64,000 bases of DNA from an uncultured Fulvivirga sp. GTDB lineage: Bacteria > Bacteroidota > Bacteroidia > Cytophagales > Cyclobacteriaceae. A model generated the notes under the pieces. It saw only the letters and a list, made by a program, of their open reading frames with translations. It was not told the origin of the DNA and ran no database searches. A program made the position numbers and the translations under genes. Positions 42,794 through 51,698 of the stretch are shown piece by piece (position 1 is the stretch's first letter; every line of letters begins with the position of its first letter). The DNA is taken from assembly GCA_947500555.1 (NCBI GenBank), contig CANMSE010000003.1, forward strand, positions 620,001 to 684,000, in the 5' to 3' direction.

Positions 42794-44044
42794 ATGCATC
42801 AATCAGCAGAGACGTATCAGGCTATTTTCGAATCTTGTGAAGAAGGAATTATTGTTGTTAACAAGAGCGGGGTGATTCAAGTAGCAAATGATTCCGCATG
42901 TAGGCTTTTCAAATATGATAAATCCACCTTTCGAGGAATGTCTATTGAGCAATTAGTTCCTGCTCACTTAAGGAAAAAACATGTAGCAGATCGTAAGCAA
43001 TACTCGAAAAACCCTCAACCAAGAAAGATGGGATTTGGTAGAGAACTCTTGGGCGTTAATTCTGACGGTGAGAAATTTCCTGTTGAAATTAGTCTGAACA
43101 ATACCATTCTTGATGGCGAAAATCACACGGTTGCTTTTATCATAGATATTACGGAACGTAAAAAAATAGAAGAAGCCTTGCGAAAAAGTGAGGAACAACT
43201 GATTGTTTATGCTACTGAGCTTGAAAATCTGGTGAGTGAACGTACGCAAGCATTGGATCATACGGTAAAACAACTGGAGTTGTTAAATAATAACTTGCAA
43301 GAACAGATTATTGAACGAAAAAAAGCTGAAGAGGAAACAAAAAAAGCACTGAAAAAGGAGAAGGATTTGAATGAACTGAAGTCCAGGTTTGTTTCTATGG
43401 CTTCTCATGAGTTTAGAACTCCGCTTAGCACTATATTATCGTCAGCCTCTTTAATAGGTAGATATAATGATCCTGGTACAGAAACAAAACGACTGAAGCA
43501 TATCGATAAAATTAAGCTTGCCATAAGCAACCTAAATAATATACTCAATGACTTTCTTTCACTGGCTAAGCTTGAAGAAGGTAAAACGGGCCTTGAGATA
43601 ATTCAAATTGACCTATGCACCATAGTCACGGACGTAATTGAAGAATTCGAATCCATTAAACATGAAAACCAGAGTATTGAATGTAAGACGTCATTCCACG
43701 AATCCATAAAAAGCGATCCGAAGATTCTAAAGAACATCTTTATCAACTTAATTTCCAACGCGCTCAAATATTCTAAGGATGATTCCAAAACCACCATCTT
43801 TATAGATCAGGAGGATAGTGAAGTGGTCATTAGAATAAAAGATCAGGGTATCGGTATTCCTGAAGCCGAACAGCAACATCTATTTGAAAGATTCTTTAGA
43901 GCAAAGAATGCCATAAATATACAAGGAACAGGTCTCGGTTTAAACATTGTAAAGAAATATGTGGAAATGCTAAGTGGCAGTATTACATTTGAAAGTAGAG
44001 AGAATGATGGAACTACATTTACTGTGAGACTACCAAAACAATGA
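42794..44044 (+). CDS. Soluble PAS sensor histidine kinase
   Basis: 416 aa without signal or membrane helix. PAS domain at residues about 6-122 (EEGIIVVNKSGVIQVANDSA ... FIIDITERKK), coiled coil 125-195, HisKA with SMASHEFRTPLSTIL (H205), N-box INLISNALKYS, G1 KDQGIGIPEAEQ and G2 QGTGLGLNIVKK. The PAS has a histidine (H63 in RKKHVADRKQY) and an arginine (R83 in GFGREL) near the positions of FixL's haem-ligand histidine and haem-pocket arginine, but the same pattern occurs in PAS domains without haem. Its stop overlaps the response regulator start (ATGA), so the two genes are one coupled unit. Confidence 0.93.
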   Translation: MHQSAETYQAIFESCEEGIIVVNKSGVIQVANDSACRLFKYDKSTFRGMSIEQLVPAHLRKKHVADRKQYSKNPQPRKMGFGRELLGVNSDGEKFPVEISLNNTILDGENHTVAFIIDITERKKIEEALRKSEEQLIVYATELENLVSERTQALDHTVKQLELLNNNLQEQIIERKKAEEETKKALKKEKDLNELKSRFVSMASHEFRTPLSTILSSASLIGRYNDPGTETKRLKHIDKIKLAISNLNNILNDFLSLAKLEEGKTGLEIIQIDLCTIVTDVIEEFESIKHENQSIECKTSFHESIKSDPKILKNIFINLISNALKYSKDDSKTTIFIDQEDSEVVIRIKDQGIGIPEAEQQHLFERFFRAKNAINIQGTGLGLNIVKKYVEMLSGSITFESRENDGTTFTVRLPKQ

Positions 44045-45111
44045 AGAAAATATTAATCGTTGAAGATAATACTGAAATCAGGGAAAACATTGGTGAAATT
44101 CTCGAATTGGCTGATTATGAACCAATCTTGGCCGAAAATGGAAAGCGCGGTGTAGAGTTAGCCACTCGTGAAAATCCTGATCTTATCATTTGTGACATTA
44201 TGATGCCTGAGCTCGATGGCTATGGGGTATTACACATTTTATCAAAAAAAGAGTCTACTGCTTCCATACCATTTATTTTCCTCACAGCTAAAGCGGAGAA
44301 AGCTGATATGCGAAAAGGCATGGGATTAGGTGCTGATGACTATTTAACAAAGCCCTTTGATGATACAGAGTTATTGGATTCTATTGAAGCTCGTCTGCGT
44401 AAAGTAGAGGCACTAAAAAAAGATTACAGCAACAATGAAGATGGACTTCATAAGTTTGTTTCAGCCGCAAAAGAGCATCATAACTTAGAATCTCTTACTG
44501 CTAGTTACAACCCGAGGATATTCAAAAAGAAAAATGAAATATATCGTGTAGGTGATTATGCTAACCACTTATACCTGATGGTAAAAGGCAAAGTCAAAAC
44601 GCTTAAAGCAAATGAAGACGGCAAAGAGTTAATTACAGGCATATATACTGAGGGGGATTATTTTGGGTATGAAGTACTTCTCAAGGAAATAAACCATGAG
44701 GATTCTGCTGAAGCAATTGAAGAATCTTCCATCATTCAAATACCGAAGAATGAGTTCTTTGAATTGATTTATTCAAATCGTGATGTAGCACAACGATTCA
44801 TTCAGCTTTTATCAAATAATGTAGTACAAAAGGAGCAACAACTGATAGACTTAGCCTACAACTCCGTACGCCAAAGAACTGCTGGTGCATTACTTACCAT
44901 TTATGAAAAATTTAATGGGGCGAATGAGGGTACTCCCTTAAAAATATCTCGGGATGACCTCTCCAATATGGTAGGTACCGCTACCGAATCAGTCATTCGA
45001 GTTCTTTCAGACTTAAAGGACGAGAAAATTATCGAAGTACAATCTGGTAAGATTATCATCCACGAGCTTGAAAAGCTCGAGATGATACGTAAATGGCATG
45101 TAGCACGATAG
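44041..45111 (+). CDS. Response regulator with receiver, cNMP-binding and Crp/Fnr HTH domains
   Basis: 356 aa. Residues 1-120: receiver with acidic pair E8/D9, phospho-acceptor D52 (IICDIMMPE), T82 and K104. Residues about 155-275: cyclic-nucleotide-binding fold (KGKVKTLKANEDGKELITGI, GYEVLL). Residues about 280-345: Crp-type winged helix with ISRDDLSNMVGTATESVIRV; E316 and R320 fit the E-x3-R pair with which CRP and FNR contact TGA half-sites. No N-terminal iron-sulfur cysteines as in FNR, so oxygen or redox input should come from the kinase. It overlaps the kinase gene by 4 bp. Candidate regulator of the TGAY-N4-RTCA sites in this window. Confidence 0.93.
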   Translation: MKKILIVEDNTEIRENIGEILELADYEPILAENGKRGVELATRENPDLIICDIMMPELDGYGVLHILSKKESTASIPFIFLTAKAEKADMRKGMGLGADDYLTKPFDDTELLDSIEARLRKVEALKKDYSNNEDGLHKFVSAAKEHHNLESLTASYNPRIFKKKNEIYRVGDYANHLYLMVKGKVKTLKANEDGKELITGIYTEGDYFGYEVLLKEINHEDSAEAIEESSIIQIPKNEFFELIYSNRDVAQRFIQLLSNNVVQKEQQLIDLAYNSVRQRTAGALLTIYEKFNGANEGTPLKISRDDLSNMVGTATESVIRVLSDLKDEKIIEVQSGKIIIHELEKLEMIRKWHVAR

Positions 45112-45564
45112 TTATTTTACTATCTGTACCTGAATAGCATTAAGACCCTTAGGGCCTTTTTCTAATTGAAACCGGACTTTGTCCCCTTCACGCACAGCTT
45201 CGGTAAGTCCATTCATATGAACAAAATAGCGTTCCTGAGTTTCATTTTGATCAATAAATCCGTAGCCCTTGGCATCATTGAAAAAGGCGACTTTTCCTCT
45301 TCGTTCGGCTGTTAAATCCTCAGCTGCAGTTTTAGGAGTTACTATTTGAATGTCCTTGGCTTTGATCTCTTTCTTTTTAGCATTTGGATCTGGAGGAGTA
45401 TCGGTAAAATTACCGTTCTCATCAAGGTAAACCATCATTTCATCTAATCCACCTCCAGGAGAGTTAGCTTTTCTTTCTTCTTTCTTCTCTTGCTTCTCTT
45501 TTCTTTTCTGGAGTTTCTTCTTTTCTCTCTCTTTTTTATTGAATGTGTTTTGCGATCTCGCCAT
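45112..45564 (-). CDS. Cold-shock domain protein with basic N-terminal extension
   Basis: 150 aa. The first 35 residues are almost all K, E, R and Q (KKEREKKKLQKRKEKQEKK), a charged helix or RNA-binding tail. The cold-shock domain lies at about 88-150: RRGKVAFFNDAKGYGFIDQN with RNP1 KGYGFI and RNP2-like YFVHM, ending KGLNAIQVQIVK. It binds single-stranded RNA or DNA. Plain Csp proteins are about 65-70 aa, so this is the extended Bacteroidota type. A consensus -7 box implies a leader of roughly 145 nt, as in cold-regulated csp genes. Confidence 0.92.
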   Translation of the reverse strand: MARSQNTFNKKEREKKKLQKRKEKQEKKEERKANSPGGGLDEMMVYLDENGNFTDTPPDPNAKKKEIKAKDIQIVTPKTAAEDLTAERRGKVAFFNDAKGYGFIDQNETQERYFVHMNGLTEAVREGDKVRFQLEKGPKGLNAIQVQIVK

Positions 45565-45716
45565 ATATTATTTCTGCATTTTAAAGTTAAGGGCTACACC
45601 CACTAAGACAATTGAATCAGCTTACAGCAAGCTTCTTCTGTTGATATGATAGGTTCAGGCAAAAATTGAATCAGTTGTTTAGGCAGTAACAACTAAAACC
45701 TGTTCCTATTTTAATA

Positions 45717-45724
45717 CAAAGGTA
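45717..45724 (-). promoter_or_regulatory. -7 box upstream of the cold-shock gene
   Basis: Minus strand TACCTTTG, full match to TAnnTTTG, about 150 bp before the csp start. If used, the 5' leader is about 145 nt and includes the direct repeat AATTGAATCAG (45610-45620 and 45664-45674). Confidence 0.45.
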
Positions 45725-45756
45725 ATACTAATTTTCAGGTTATCCGAATAGACTGA

Positions 45757-46449
45757 TTACCTACATGTTGTTATGCCCAAATCCCACCCTAAATCTGCCA
45801 TCAAGGGACTTATATAGGGGATGTCGAGTGCCATGCCCCTTACAATTAAAAACAATCCAATAGCCACTGTTAAAGCAGGTACTAAACGTTTAATTTTTAC
45901 CTTATTAATGAATGCCATACCCCCCATCATAATAACAGTCATTAAAGGGGATGTTCCTAAACCAAATCCCGCCATTAGTATTCCGGCTGATAGTGAATCT
46001 CCTGTATTAAAGGAAGAAACAAGTGCCATGTAAACCAACCCGCATGGTAGTGCGCCATTTAAAATTCCCAACCCCAAGTAAGTAAATGGAGATTTAGTTT
46101 TAGTAATGGAAAGCAATTTATCACGCAGCAATACAATGACCTTATTTGCGGTACCAAAACCCGAAGTCCATTTTGATAATTGTGGGATTAAGACAAAGAA
46201 AATAACCAAAATTCCAGATATAATAGATATAATCTGCTGGTAACCAAAGATTGCTAAGCCTTCTCCTAAAAAACCTACGCTCAAACCAAGAAGTATATAA
46301 GTGATAATCCGACCACCATTGTATAAGACTGAGCTCATTTTAAGTGAGTTATTCTTATGCAAAAAGGCCGCAATTGGTCCGCACATTGTAATGCAGTGAA
46401 GTCCGCCCAACAGCCCTAATGATAATCCTATGATAAAAGGGGTTGTCAT
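45757..46449 (-). CDS. TauE/SafE-like (DsbD_2-type) membrane protein of the cbb3 operon
   Basis: 230 aa with about six membrane helices. Opens LSLGLLGGLHCITMCGPIAA, the C-x3-C signature of the cytochrome-biogenesis/UreH-like (DsbD_2) family usually annotated sulfite exporter TauE/SafE, and later GILNGALPCGLVYMALVSSF with another cysteine. It overlaps ccoH by one base (TAATG) and ends the cbb3 operon. In other bacteria members in this position are suspected of moving copper or electrons for oxidase assembly. Sulfite export is an unlikely role here. Confidence 0.85.
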   Translation of the reverse strand: MTTPFIIGLSLGLLGGLHCITMCGPIAAFLHKNNSLKMSSVLYNGGRIITYILLGLSVGFLGEGLAIFGYQQIISIISGILVIFFVLIPQLSKWTSGFGTANKVIVLLRDKLLSITKTKSPFTYLGLGILNGALPCGLVYMALVSSFNTGDSLSAGILMAGFGLGTSPLMTVIMMGGMAFINKVKIKRLVPALTVAIGLFLIVRGMALDIPYISPLMADLGWDLGITTCR

Positions 46450-46874
46450 TAAATGACTATCGTTTTTTCGGTGTAATATAATTTATCAGTTTCTCCCCAG
46501 GTCAATTTCACCTTCCACAGCCCTTTATCCATTCCCTTAGTACTGATGATGGCCTGGTCTCCCTTCTTGATTTCAAATGGTACTTTCAAGTCTTTAGTGG
46601 CATCTGAAGGGCGGTAAAAATGTACTTCCCCTGAGGTTGTCATTTGACTAGTCATAACAAATTGCTTTTGGCCAGAAGAGTAATTAAATACTAACTCATC
46701 CCCCGCTTCGACTGCATTCTGTAGTTTGTCAATTTGATCCTGATAAGCTATTTCCTGTTTGTAATAATCGCTGGCAACAAGACTTACATCCTGCCGCATA
46801 CTTATTACCACCATGGTAATAATGATGCCCATAAACACTACAAAAGTTATAAATATACTTGTTCCCCAGTTCAT
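46449..46874 (-). CDS. ccoH: CcoH/FixH-like cbb3 assembly protein
   Basis: About 141 aa from ATG 46874, matching the usual opening MNWGTSIFITFVVFMGI; an ATG at 46907 adds 11 residues. One membrane helix, then VSLVASDYYKQEIAYQDQID, the most typical CcoH/FixH block (DYYKxxI), and a small periplasmic beta domain ending WKVKLTWGETDKLYYTEKTI. CcoH is a membrane protein needed for late assembly or stability of the cbb3 oxidase. It lies between ccoG and the TauE/SafE-like gene, with overlap on the latter. Confidence 0.9.
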   Translation of the reverse strand: MNWGTSIFITFVVFMGIIITMVVISMRQDVSLVASDYYKQEIAYQDQIDKLQNAVEAGDELVFNYSSGQKQFVMTSQMTTSGEVHFYRPSDATKDLKVPFEIKKGDQAIISTKGMDKGLWKVKLTWGETDKLYYTEKTIVI

Positions 46875-46909
46875 AGTTTTAGTTTTTCGTTGCAAGTCAT
46901 TGTGCATTG

Positions 46910-48337
46910 CTATTTGTTCATTGAACCAGACATTGGTCCTAAAAATTTAGTACTTGTCGTTTCTACCAATTCATCATTGACAAAAACTCCTACCTTCAAT
47001 TTCATCCTTGCAGAGGTAATTCCCTCTTTGGGGATTTCAATAAAATAAATTCCTTCGGAATGACTATTCCCAATTAATTCTTGTTCCCCGCCTCCTACTT
47101 TTGAGATAACAGCCATGTCATTGTCTATCACTTTCAATGTAATCACGAGATCATCAAACGTCTTGTTGACAAATTGGATATTATAGAGGTTACTGATTTT
47201 ACCCTCATCTGTCTTTTGATACAGCTGTCCCGGCACTTTTAAGATAGTAGTCTCAATATCAGACCGGGTCATAAGAGCAGTAGTCAAAATACCAATTAGA
47301 ACAAGTAGCACCACAGAATATGCCTTGACTCTGGTATTGAATAGTGTCTTTGCACCCGTTTTTATTGAATCGTATGAGGCATACCTGATAAGGCCTTTCG
47401 GCTTATTAACTTTCAACATCACCTCATCACATGCATCTATACAAGCTGTACAATTGACGCATTCAAGCTGGGTACCGTTGCGAATATCAATGCCAGTTGG
47501 ACAAGCGTGAACACATAACTTACAATCAATACAATCACCTTTATCACTAGAATCTGAAGTCTTTTTACTTATTTTGCCTCTAGGCTCACCTCTGAGCCAG
47601 TCGTACATAACTGCTATTGACTTATTGTCCAGCAACACCCCTTGTAATCTACCATAAGGGCAGATGGCCACACATGCTTGTTCTCTTAAATACGCAAATA
47701 CCCAATAGAACAATCCAGTGAAAAATAACATGCCTGTGAAACCAGCCATATTAGTAGCAGGTGATTGGCTAACAATTTCTTTCACTTGCTCAATACCGAT
47801 AAGGTATGACATAACGGTATGTGCTATTAAAATGGCAATGGACAAAAAGATCAAATGCTTTAGTCCCTTCTTTCTTATTTTCTCAAAATTCCAAGGTTTG
47901 CTATTCAACTTGCGTTGCTGATTAGCATCACCTTCTATCCAGTATTCAATTTTTCGAAACACCATTTCCATGAAAAGCGTTTGTGGGCAAGCCCATCCGC
48001 ACCATAATCTGCCAAAGACCACAGTAAAGAGAATAACAAACACAAAAAACGTAATCCCTAAAAGAGCCAGTAAGAAGAAGTCTTGAGGCCAAAAAGCCTG
48101 ACCAAATATTACAAACTTCCTTTCGAATACATTGAGTAATAAAAGAGGCCGACCGCTTATAGTAATGAAAGGCCCGGCAAAGAGTAAACCCAACAAAAGG
48201 AATGTAAATCCAATCCTTAAGTTGTGGTAATATCCTTTAGGCTTTTTAGGATGAAGCCAGATGCGCTTACCAGTCTCATCAACTGTACCTAACGTATCTC
48301 TAAACTCCTCGTCAAACTGATATAGATTATCTTGCAT
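46910..48337 (-). CDS. ccoG: cbb3 oxidase accessory protein CcoG (RdxA/FixG)
   Basis: 475 aa. Five or so membrane helices and ferredoxin-type motifs: CGWACPQTLFMEMVFRKIEY, CVAICPYGRLQG, CIDCKLCVHACPTG and CVNCTACIDACDE (two 4Fe-4S sites). The C-terminal periplasmic immunoglobulin-like domain (IqF-VNKTFDDLVITLKV) is of normal length. CcoG reduces Cu(II) so that copper can be delivered to the cbb3 oxidase. The gene starts 8 bp after ccoP and is followed by ccoH with 35 bp spacing. Confidence 0.95.
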   Translation of the reverse strand: MQDNLYQFDEEFRDTLGTVDETGKRIWLHPKKPKGYYHNLRIGFTFLLLGLLFAGPFITISGRPLLLLNVFERKFVIFGQAFWPQDFFLLALLGITFFVFVILFTVVFGRLWCGWACPQTLFMEMVFRKIEYWIEGDANQQRKLNSKPWNFEKIRKKGLKHLIFLSIAILIAHTVMSYLIGIEQVKEIVSQSPATNMAGFTGMLFFTGLFYWVFAYLREQACVAICPYGRLQGVLLDNKSIAVMYDWLRGEPRGKISKKTSDSSDKGDCIDCKLCVHACPTGIDIRNGTQLECVNCTACIDACDEVMLKVNKPKGLIRYASYDSIKTGAKTLFNTRVKAYSVVLLVLIGILTTALMTRSDIETTILKVPGQLYQKTDEGKISNLYNIQFVNKTFDDLVITLKVIDNDMAVISKVGGGEQELIGNSHSEGIYFIEIPKEGITSARMKLKVGVFVNDELVETTSTKFLGPMSGSMNK

Positions 48338-48345
48338 TCAGAAGA

Positions 48346-49287
48346 TTAATTTACCTCGGCCACTTGTAATGTATCCATTTCTGTCTCTTTTTCCTCAAGA
48401 ATCTCATCAGCTTCTTCTTTTTCAGTAGGAACATATAATTCACCTTGAGGCTCTTTGGCATTTGGAGGATTTGTCCCTCTCATTGTCAAAATATAAGAAG
48501 ATACATTTTGCATCTGAACAGGTGATAGCAAAGGTTCCCAGGATATCATTCCTTTTTCAGGGACACCATTTTTAATGGTAACATAGATACTGCTAATATC
48601 TCCTCCATGTATCCAATAGTCATCCGTTAAATTCGGGCCAATACCTCCTTCTCCTAACTCTTTATGACACTGCGAACAGTTGTTTAGGTATACCTTCTTT
48701 CCTTGAGCCAGAGCTGTAGGATCTTCGACTATAGGAACATTGGTTTCATCTATGTCAACCTCAGGCATATTTGCCAACCTGGCTTGTGCTTCTGCATTTG
48801 CTACCTCCATCTGAGCCTCATATTCTGCAAGCTGTAGCGGCATATTGCCTATAACATGATAACCAAGCATATAAACGATTGCAAATACAATTGAGAGGTA
48901 GAACATCCATTTCCACCATGGTGGTAAATGATTGTCCAATTCACGAATACCATCATAATTATGATCAAGCATTACGGTATCTTCCTCTTCAATTGGAACG
49001 GCATCATTGGCTTTCTTCATCAATTTGGACCACCAGCTTTCAGCCTCCTTAAACTCCACACCTTTGGCTTCAGCCATTTTTATAGATTCTTGTCGAACAA
49101 TGATCTTCAACAACCTCAGAACTACTACCGCTACGGCTAGAACCAGTAGCGCAACTATACATACAAATGCTGATACAATATAGAATGCTTCTGTCGTACC
49201 TATTGATCCCGAATCTTGGGCAGCAGACTGACCAAAACTTAAAATGAGAAGAGCAAAGGCTCCAAAGTATTTATACAGCTTATTCAT
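48346..49287 (-). CDS. ccoP: cbb3 cytochrome c oxidase subunit CcoP
   Basis: 313 aa from ATG 49287, which gives the signal-like helix MNKLYKYFGAFALLILSFGQ; an upstream ATG at 49323 is less likely. A second helix follows, then the CcoP block YDGIRELDNHLPPWWKWMFY with its helix, and a periplasmic cytochrome c domain with one haem motif CSQCH and a distal methionine in EKGMISW. Proteobacterial CcoP has two CxxCH; only one is present here, as in other Bacteroidota. The tail is acidic and extended. It overlaps ccoQ by 8 bases. Confidence 0.92.
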   Translation of the reverse strand: MNKLYKYFGAFALLILSFGQSAAQDSGSIGTTEAFYIVSAFVCIVALLVLAVAVVVLRLLKIIVRQESIKMAEAKGVEFKEAESWWSKLMKKANDAVPIEEEDTVMLDHNYDGIRELDNHLPPWWKWMFYLSIVFAIVYMLGYHVIGNMPLQLAEYEAQMEVANAEAQARLANMPEVDIDETNVPIVEDPTALAQGKKVYLNNCSQCHKELGEGGIGPNLTDDYWIHGGDISSIYVTIKNGVPEKGMISWEPLLSPVQMQNVSSYILTMRGTNPPNAKEPQGELYVPTEKEEADEILEEKETEMDTLQVAEVN

Positions 49288-49474
49288 GATTTGTCGCTTT
49301 AATAGTTGATAAATTGTCTTCATCGACAGGCATATTCTTCATCTTATTTATGTAAGACTTATCAGTGGTATACACCCATAGAAGAAGGCAAAGAAAGAAT
49401 ATCATGAAGATGGATAGCGAGATAATCGGCCAGATCTCCACATTATGTATTTGTTCGAAATAGTATTTAAACAT
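49280..49474 (-). CDS. ccoQ: cbb3 oxidase subunit CcoQ
   Basis: 64 aa, one membrane helix (EIWPIISLSIFMIFFLCLLL) followed by a short charged cytosolic tail with YINKMKNMPVDED. Size and place between ccoNO and ccoP identify the CcoQ/FixQ subunit, which stabilises the complex. It starts 6 bp after ccoNO and its end overlaps the ccoP start, so translation is coupled. Confidence 0.9.
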   Translation of the reverse strand: MFKYYFEQIHNVEIWPIISLSIFMIFFLCLLLWVYTTDKSYINKMKNMPVDEDNLSTIKATNHE

Positions 49475-49480
49475 GACTTT

Positions 49481-51616
49481 TTAATTTTGAGCTGCTTGCT
49501 CAGGTTTAACTTTTATATCTGTACCTAACCGTTGGAGATAGGCAATAAGTGCTACAATCTCAGATTCAGGTACAGCCTCAATCCCATCCTGTTCCCTAAG
49601 ATTTTTTACAATTTCCAATGCCTGCGCATCAAGTTCATCGTTAGCTATGTCTTCATATCCCTCTTCATAAGGCACACCTACCGTTCGTAGCGCATTAATC
49701 ATATCAGCAGTTAGACCTTTATCAATCACCTGCTCATAAAGCCATGGGTAAGCTGGCATAATTGAACCGGCAGATACCGACCCTGGATCGAGCATATGAT
49801 AGAAATGCCAACTATCAGGATACTTCGCTCCTACTCTGTGCAAATCAGGCCCGGTACGTTTTGATCCCCATAGGAATGGATGATCATAGACGAACTCACC
49901 AGCTTTAGAATATTCTCCATAGCGCTCCGTCTCAGACCTAAATGGCCGTATCATTTGAGAGTGGCAATTAACACACCCTTCCCTGATATACAGGTCACGA
50001 CCATGTAACTCCAGAGGTGTATAAGGTTTAACACTACTAATGGTCGGTACATTACTTTTGATCAGGAATGTTGGGACCATTTCTATTACTCCTCCTATCA
50101 ATATGGCCACCACCGTTAACACCGTAAAAAGCACAGGCTTTCTTTCCAATACATTGTGGTGCCAACCGCCTCCCGCTTGCTTCACTTCTTTCATCATAGC
50201 CGGAGCTTCTGTCGCTTCATTTGCTATGAAACTTCCACTCTTGGCAGTTTTTATAAGGTTATAGGTCATTATGAAAGTCCCTATCAAATAAAGCCCCCCA
50301 CCAATAGCTCTTAGCATATACATCGGTAGTATCTGAACTACTGTTTCAAGGAAGTTTTTATACTCCAAGAACCCTTCTGCGTTAAACTCTTTCCACATTA
50401 AGCTTTGAGTAACGCCTGCCACATACAGTGGAAGTGCATAAAAGATGATACCTAATGTTCCAATCCAGAAATGTGTATTTGCCAAAGAAATTGAATGCAA
50501 CTTGGTTCCCCACATCCTTGGGATGATCCAATAAAGAATACCAAATATCAGAAAGCCGTTCCATCCTAGTCCGCCAATGTGTACATGAGCAACAATCCAA
50601 TCCGTATAATGAGCAATGGCATTCACATTTTTTAATGAAAGCATAGGACCTTCGAAAGTGGACATACCGTAACAAGTCACAGCAACAACCATGAATTTCA
50701 ACACCGGATCTTCACGTACTCTGTCCCAGGCACCTCTTAATGTTAAAAGTCCATTAAGCATACCTCCCCAACTAGGAGCGATAAGCATAATAGAAAATAC
50801 TACCCCTAGTGACTGAGCCCAATCAGGTAGAGAAGTATAAAGCAAATGGTGTGGCCCTGCCCAGATATAGATAAAAATGAGTGACCAGAAATGTATGATC
50901 GATAGCTTATAAGAATAAACCGGTCGGTTGGCCGCCTTAGGCAAAAAGTAGTACATCAAACCTAAGAATGGTGTAGTAAGGAAAAATGCTACTGCATTAT
51001 GACCGTACCACCATTGTACCAATGCATCTTGTACTCCAGCATACCAGCTGTAACTTTTCATGAAATGCACAGGCACCTCAAAAGAGTTGACGATATGTAG
51101 TACCGCTACAGTAACGAAGGTGGCAATGTAAAACCAGATAGCAACATACATATGTTTTTCTCTCCGCTTTATGATTGTTCCAATCATATTGATGCCGAAC
51201 ACTACCCATATGAGTGCTATAGCAATATCAATTGGCCACTCTAATTCGGCATACTCCTTAGAAGTGGTATACCCTAACGGTAATGATATAGCTGCTGCCA
51301 ATATGATGAGTTGCCAACCCCAGAAGTTGATCCAACTGAGTGCATCACTAAACATCCTGGTTTTAAGTAACCGCTGCATCGAATAATACACTCCTGCGAA
51401 CATGGCATTACCCACAAAAGCGAAAATGATAGCATTGGTATGAAGAGGTCTGATACGACCAAAAGTGGTGTACTGTAGGTCAAAATTAAAAATGGGATAG
51501 AACAGCTGAATAGCAGCAGTTAATCCCACGAGCATTCCTACCACACCGAAGATGACGGTAGCTATGATAAAATACTTGACGATTTTATTATCATAGCTGA
51601 ATTTCTCTAGTTCCAT
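49481..51616 (-). CDS. ccoNO: cbb3 oxidase fused catalytic and cytochrome c subunits CcoN-CcoO
   Basis: 711 aa. Residues 1-about 480 are CcoN: RPLHTNAIIFAFVGNAMFAG (H59, low-spin haem b), WWYGHNAVAFFLTTPFLGLM (CuB histidine and conserved region), AGPHHLLYTS (CuB pair) and WIVAHVHIGGLGWNG (haem ligands). About 500-711 are CcoO: anchor helix FTVLTVVAILIGGVIEMVPT, haem motif EGCVNCHSQMIRPFRSE, GPDLHRVG and methionine ligand in SIMPAYPWL. In proteobacteria these are two proteins; the fusion is common in Bacteroidota. This high-affinity oxidase reduces oxygen at low tension and pumps protons. It heads the operon. Confidence 0.96.
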   Translation of the reverse strand: MELEKFSYDNKIVKYFIIATVIFGVVGMLVGLTAAIQLFYPIFNFDLQYTTFGRIRPLHTNAIIFAFVGNAMFAGVYYSMQRLLKTRMFSDALSWINFWGWQLIILAAAISLPLGYTTSKEYAELEWPIDIAIALIWVVFGINMIGTIIKRREKHMYVAIWFYIATFVTVAVLHIVNSFEVPVHFMKSYSWYAGVQDALVQWWYGHNAVAFFLTTPFLGLMYYFLPKAANRPVYSYKLSIIHFWSLIFIYIWAGPHHLLYTSLPDWAQSLGVVFSIMLIAPSWGGMLNGLLTLRGAWDRVREDPVLKFMVVAVTCYGMSTFEGPMLSLKNVNAIAHYTDWIVAHVHIGGLGWNGFLIFGILYWIIPRMWGTKLHSISLANTHFWIGTLGIIFYALPLYVAGVTQSLMWKEFNAEGFLEYKNFLETVVQILPMYMLRAIGGGLYLIGTFIMTYNLIKTAKSGSFIANEATEAPAMMKEVKQAGGGWHHNVLERKPVLFTVLTVVAILIGGVIEMVPTFLIKSNVPTISSVKPYTPLELHGRDLYIREGCVNCHSQMIRPFRSETERYGEYSKAGEFVYDHPFLWGSKRTGPDLHRVGAKYPDSWHFYHMLDPGSVSAGSIMPAYPWLYEQVIDKGLTADMINALRTVGVPYEEGYEDIANDELDAQALEIVKNLREQDGIEAVPESEIVALIAYLQRLGTDIKVKPEQAAQN

Positions 51617-51698
51617 AGTTTACCTTAGGTTTAAAATGATTATCCCGAAGGTAAGGATGGTTTTTAGCGTGGCTAATGATTGAGATTAGTGGAAAAAC

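Noticed and set aside
45725..45735. TTAGTATTACC on the minus strand upstream of the cold-shock gene, resembling the 13-bp palindromes at 30800
   Set aside because: Only 10 of 13 bases fit and the right half-site is incomplete; not enough to call a MarR site.
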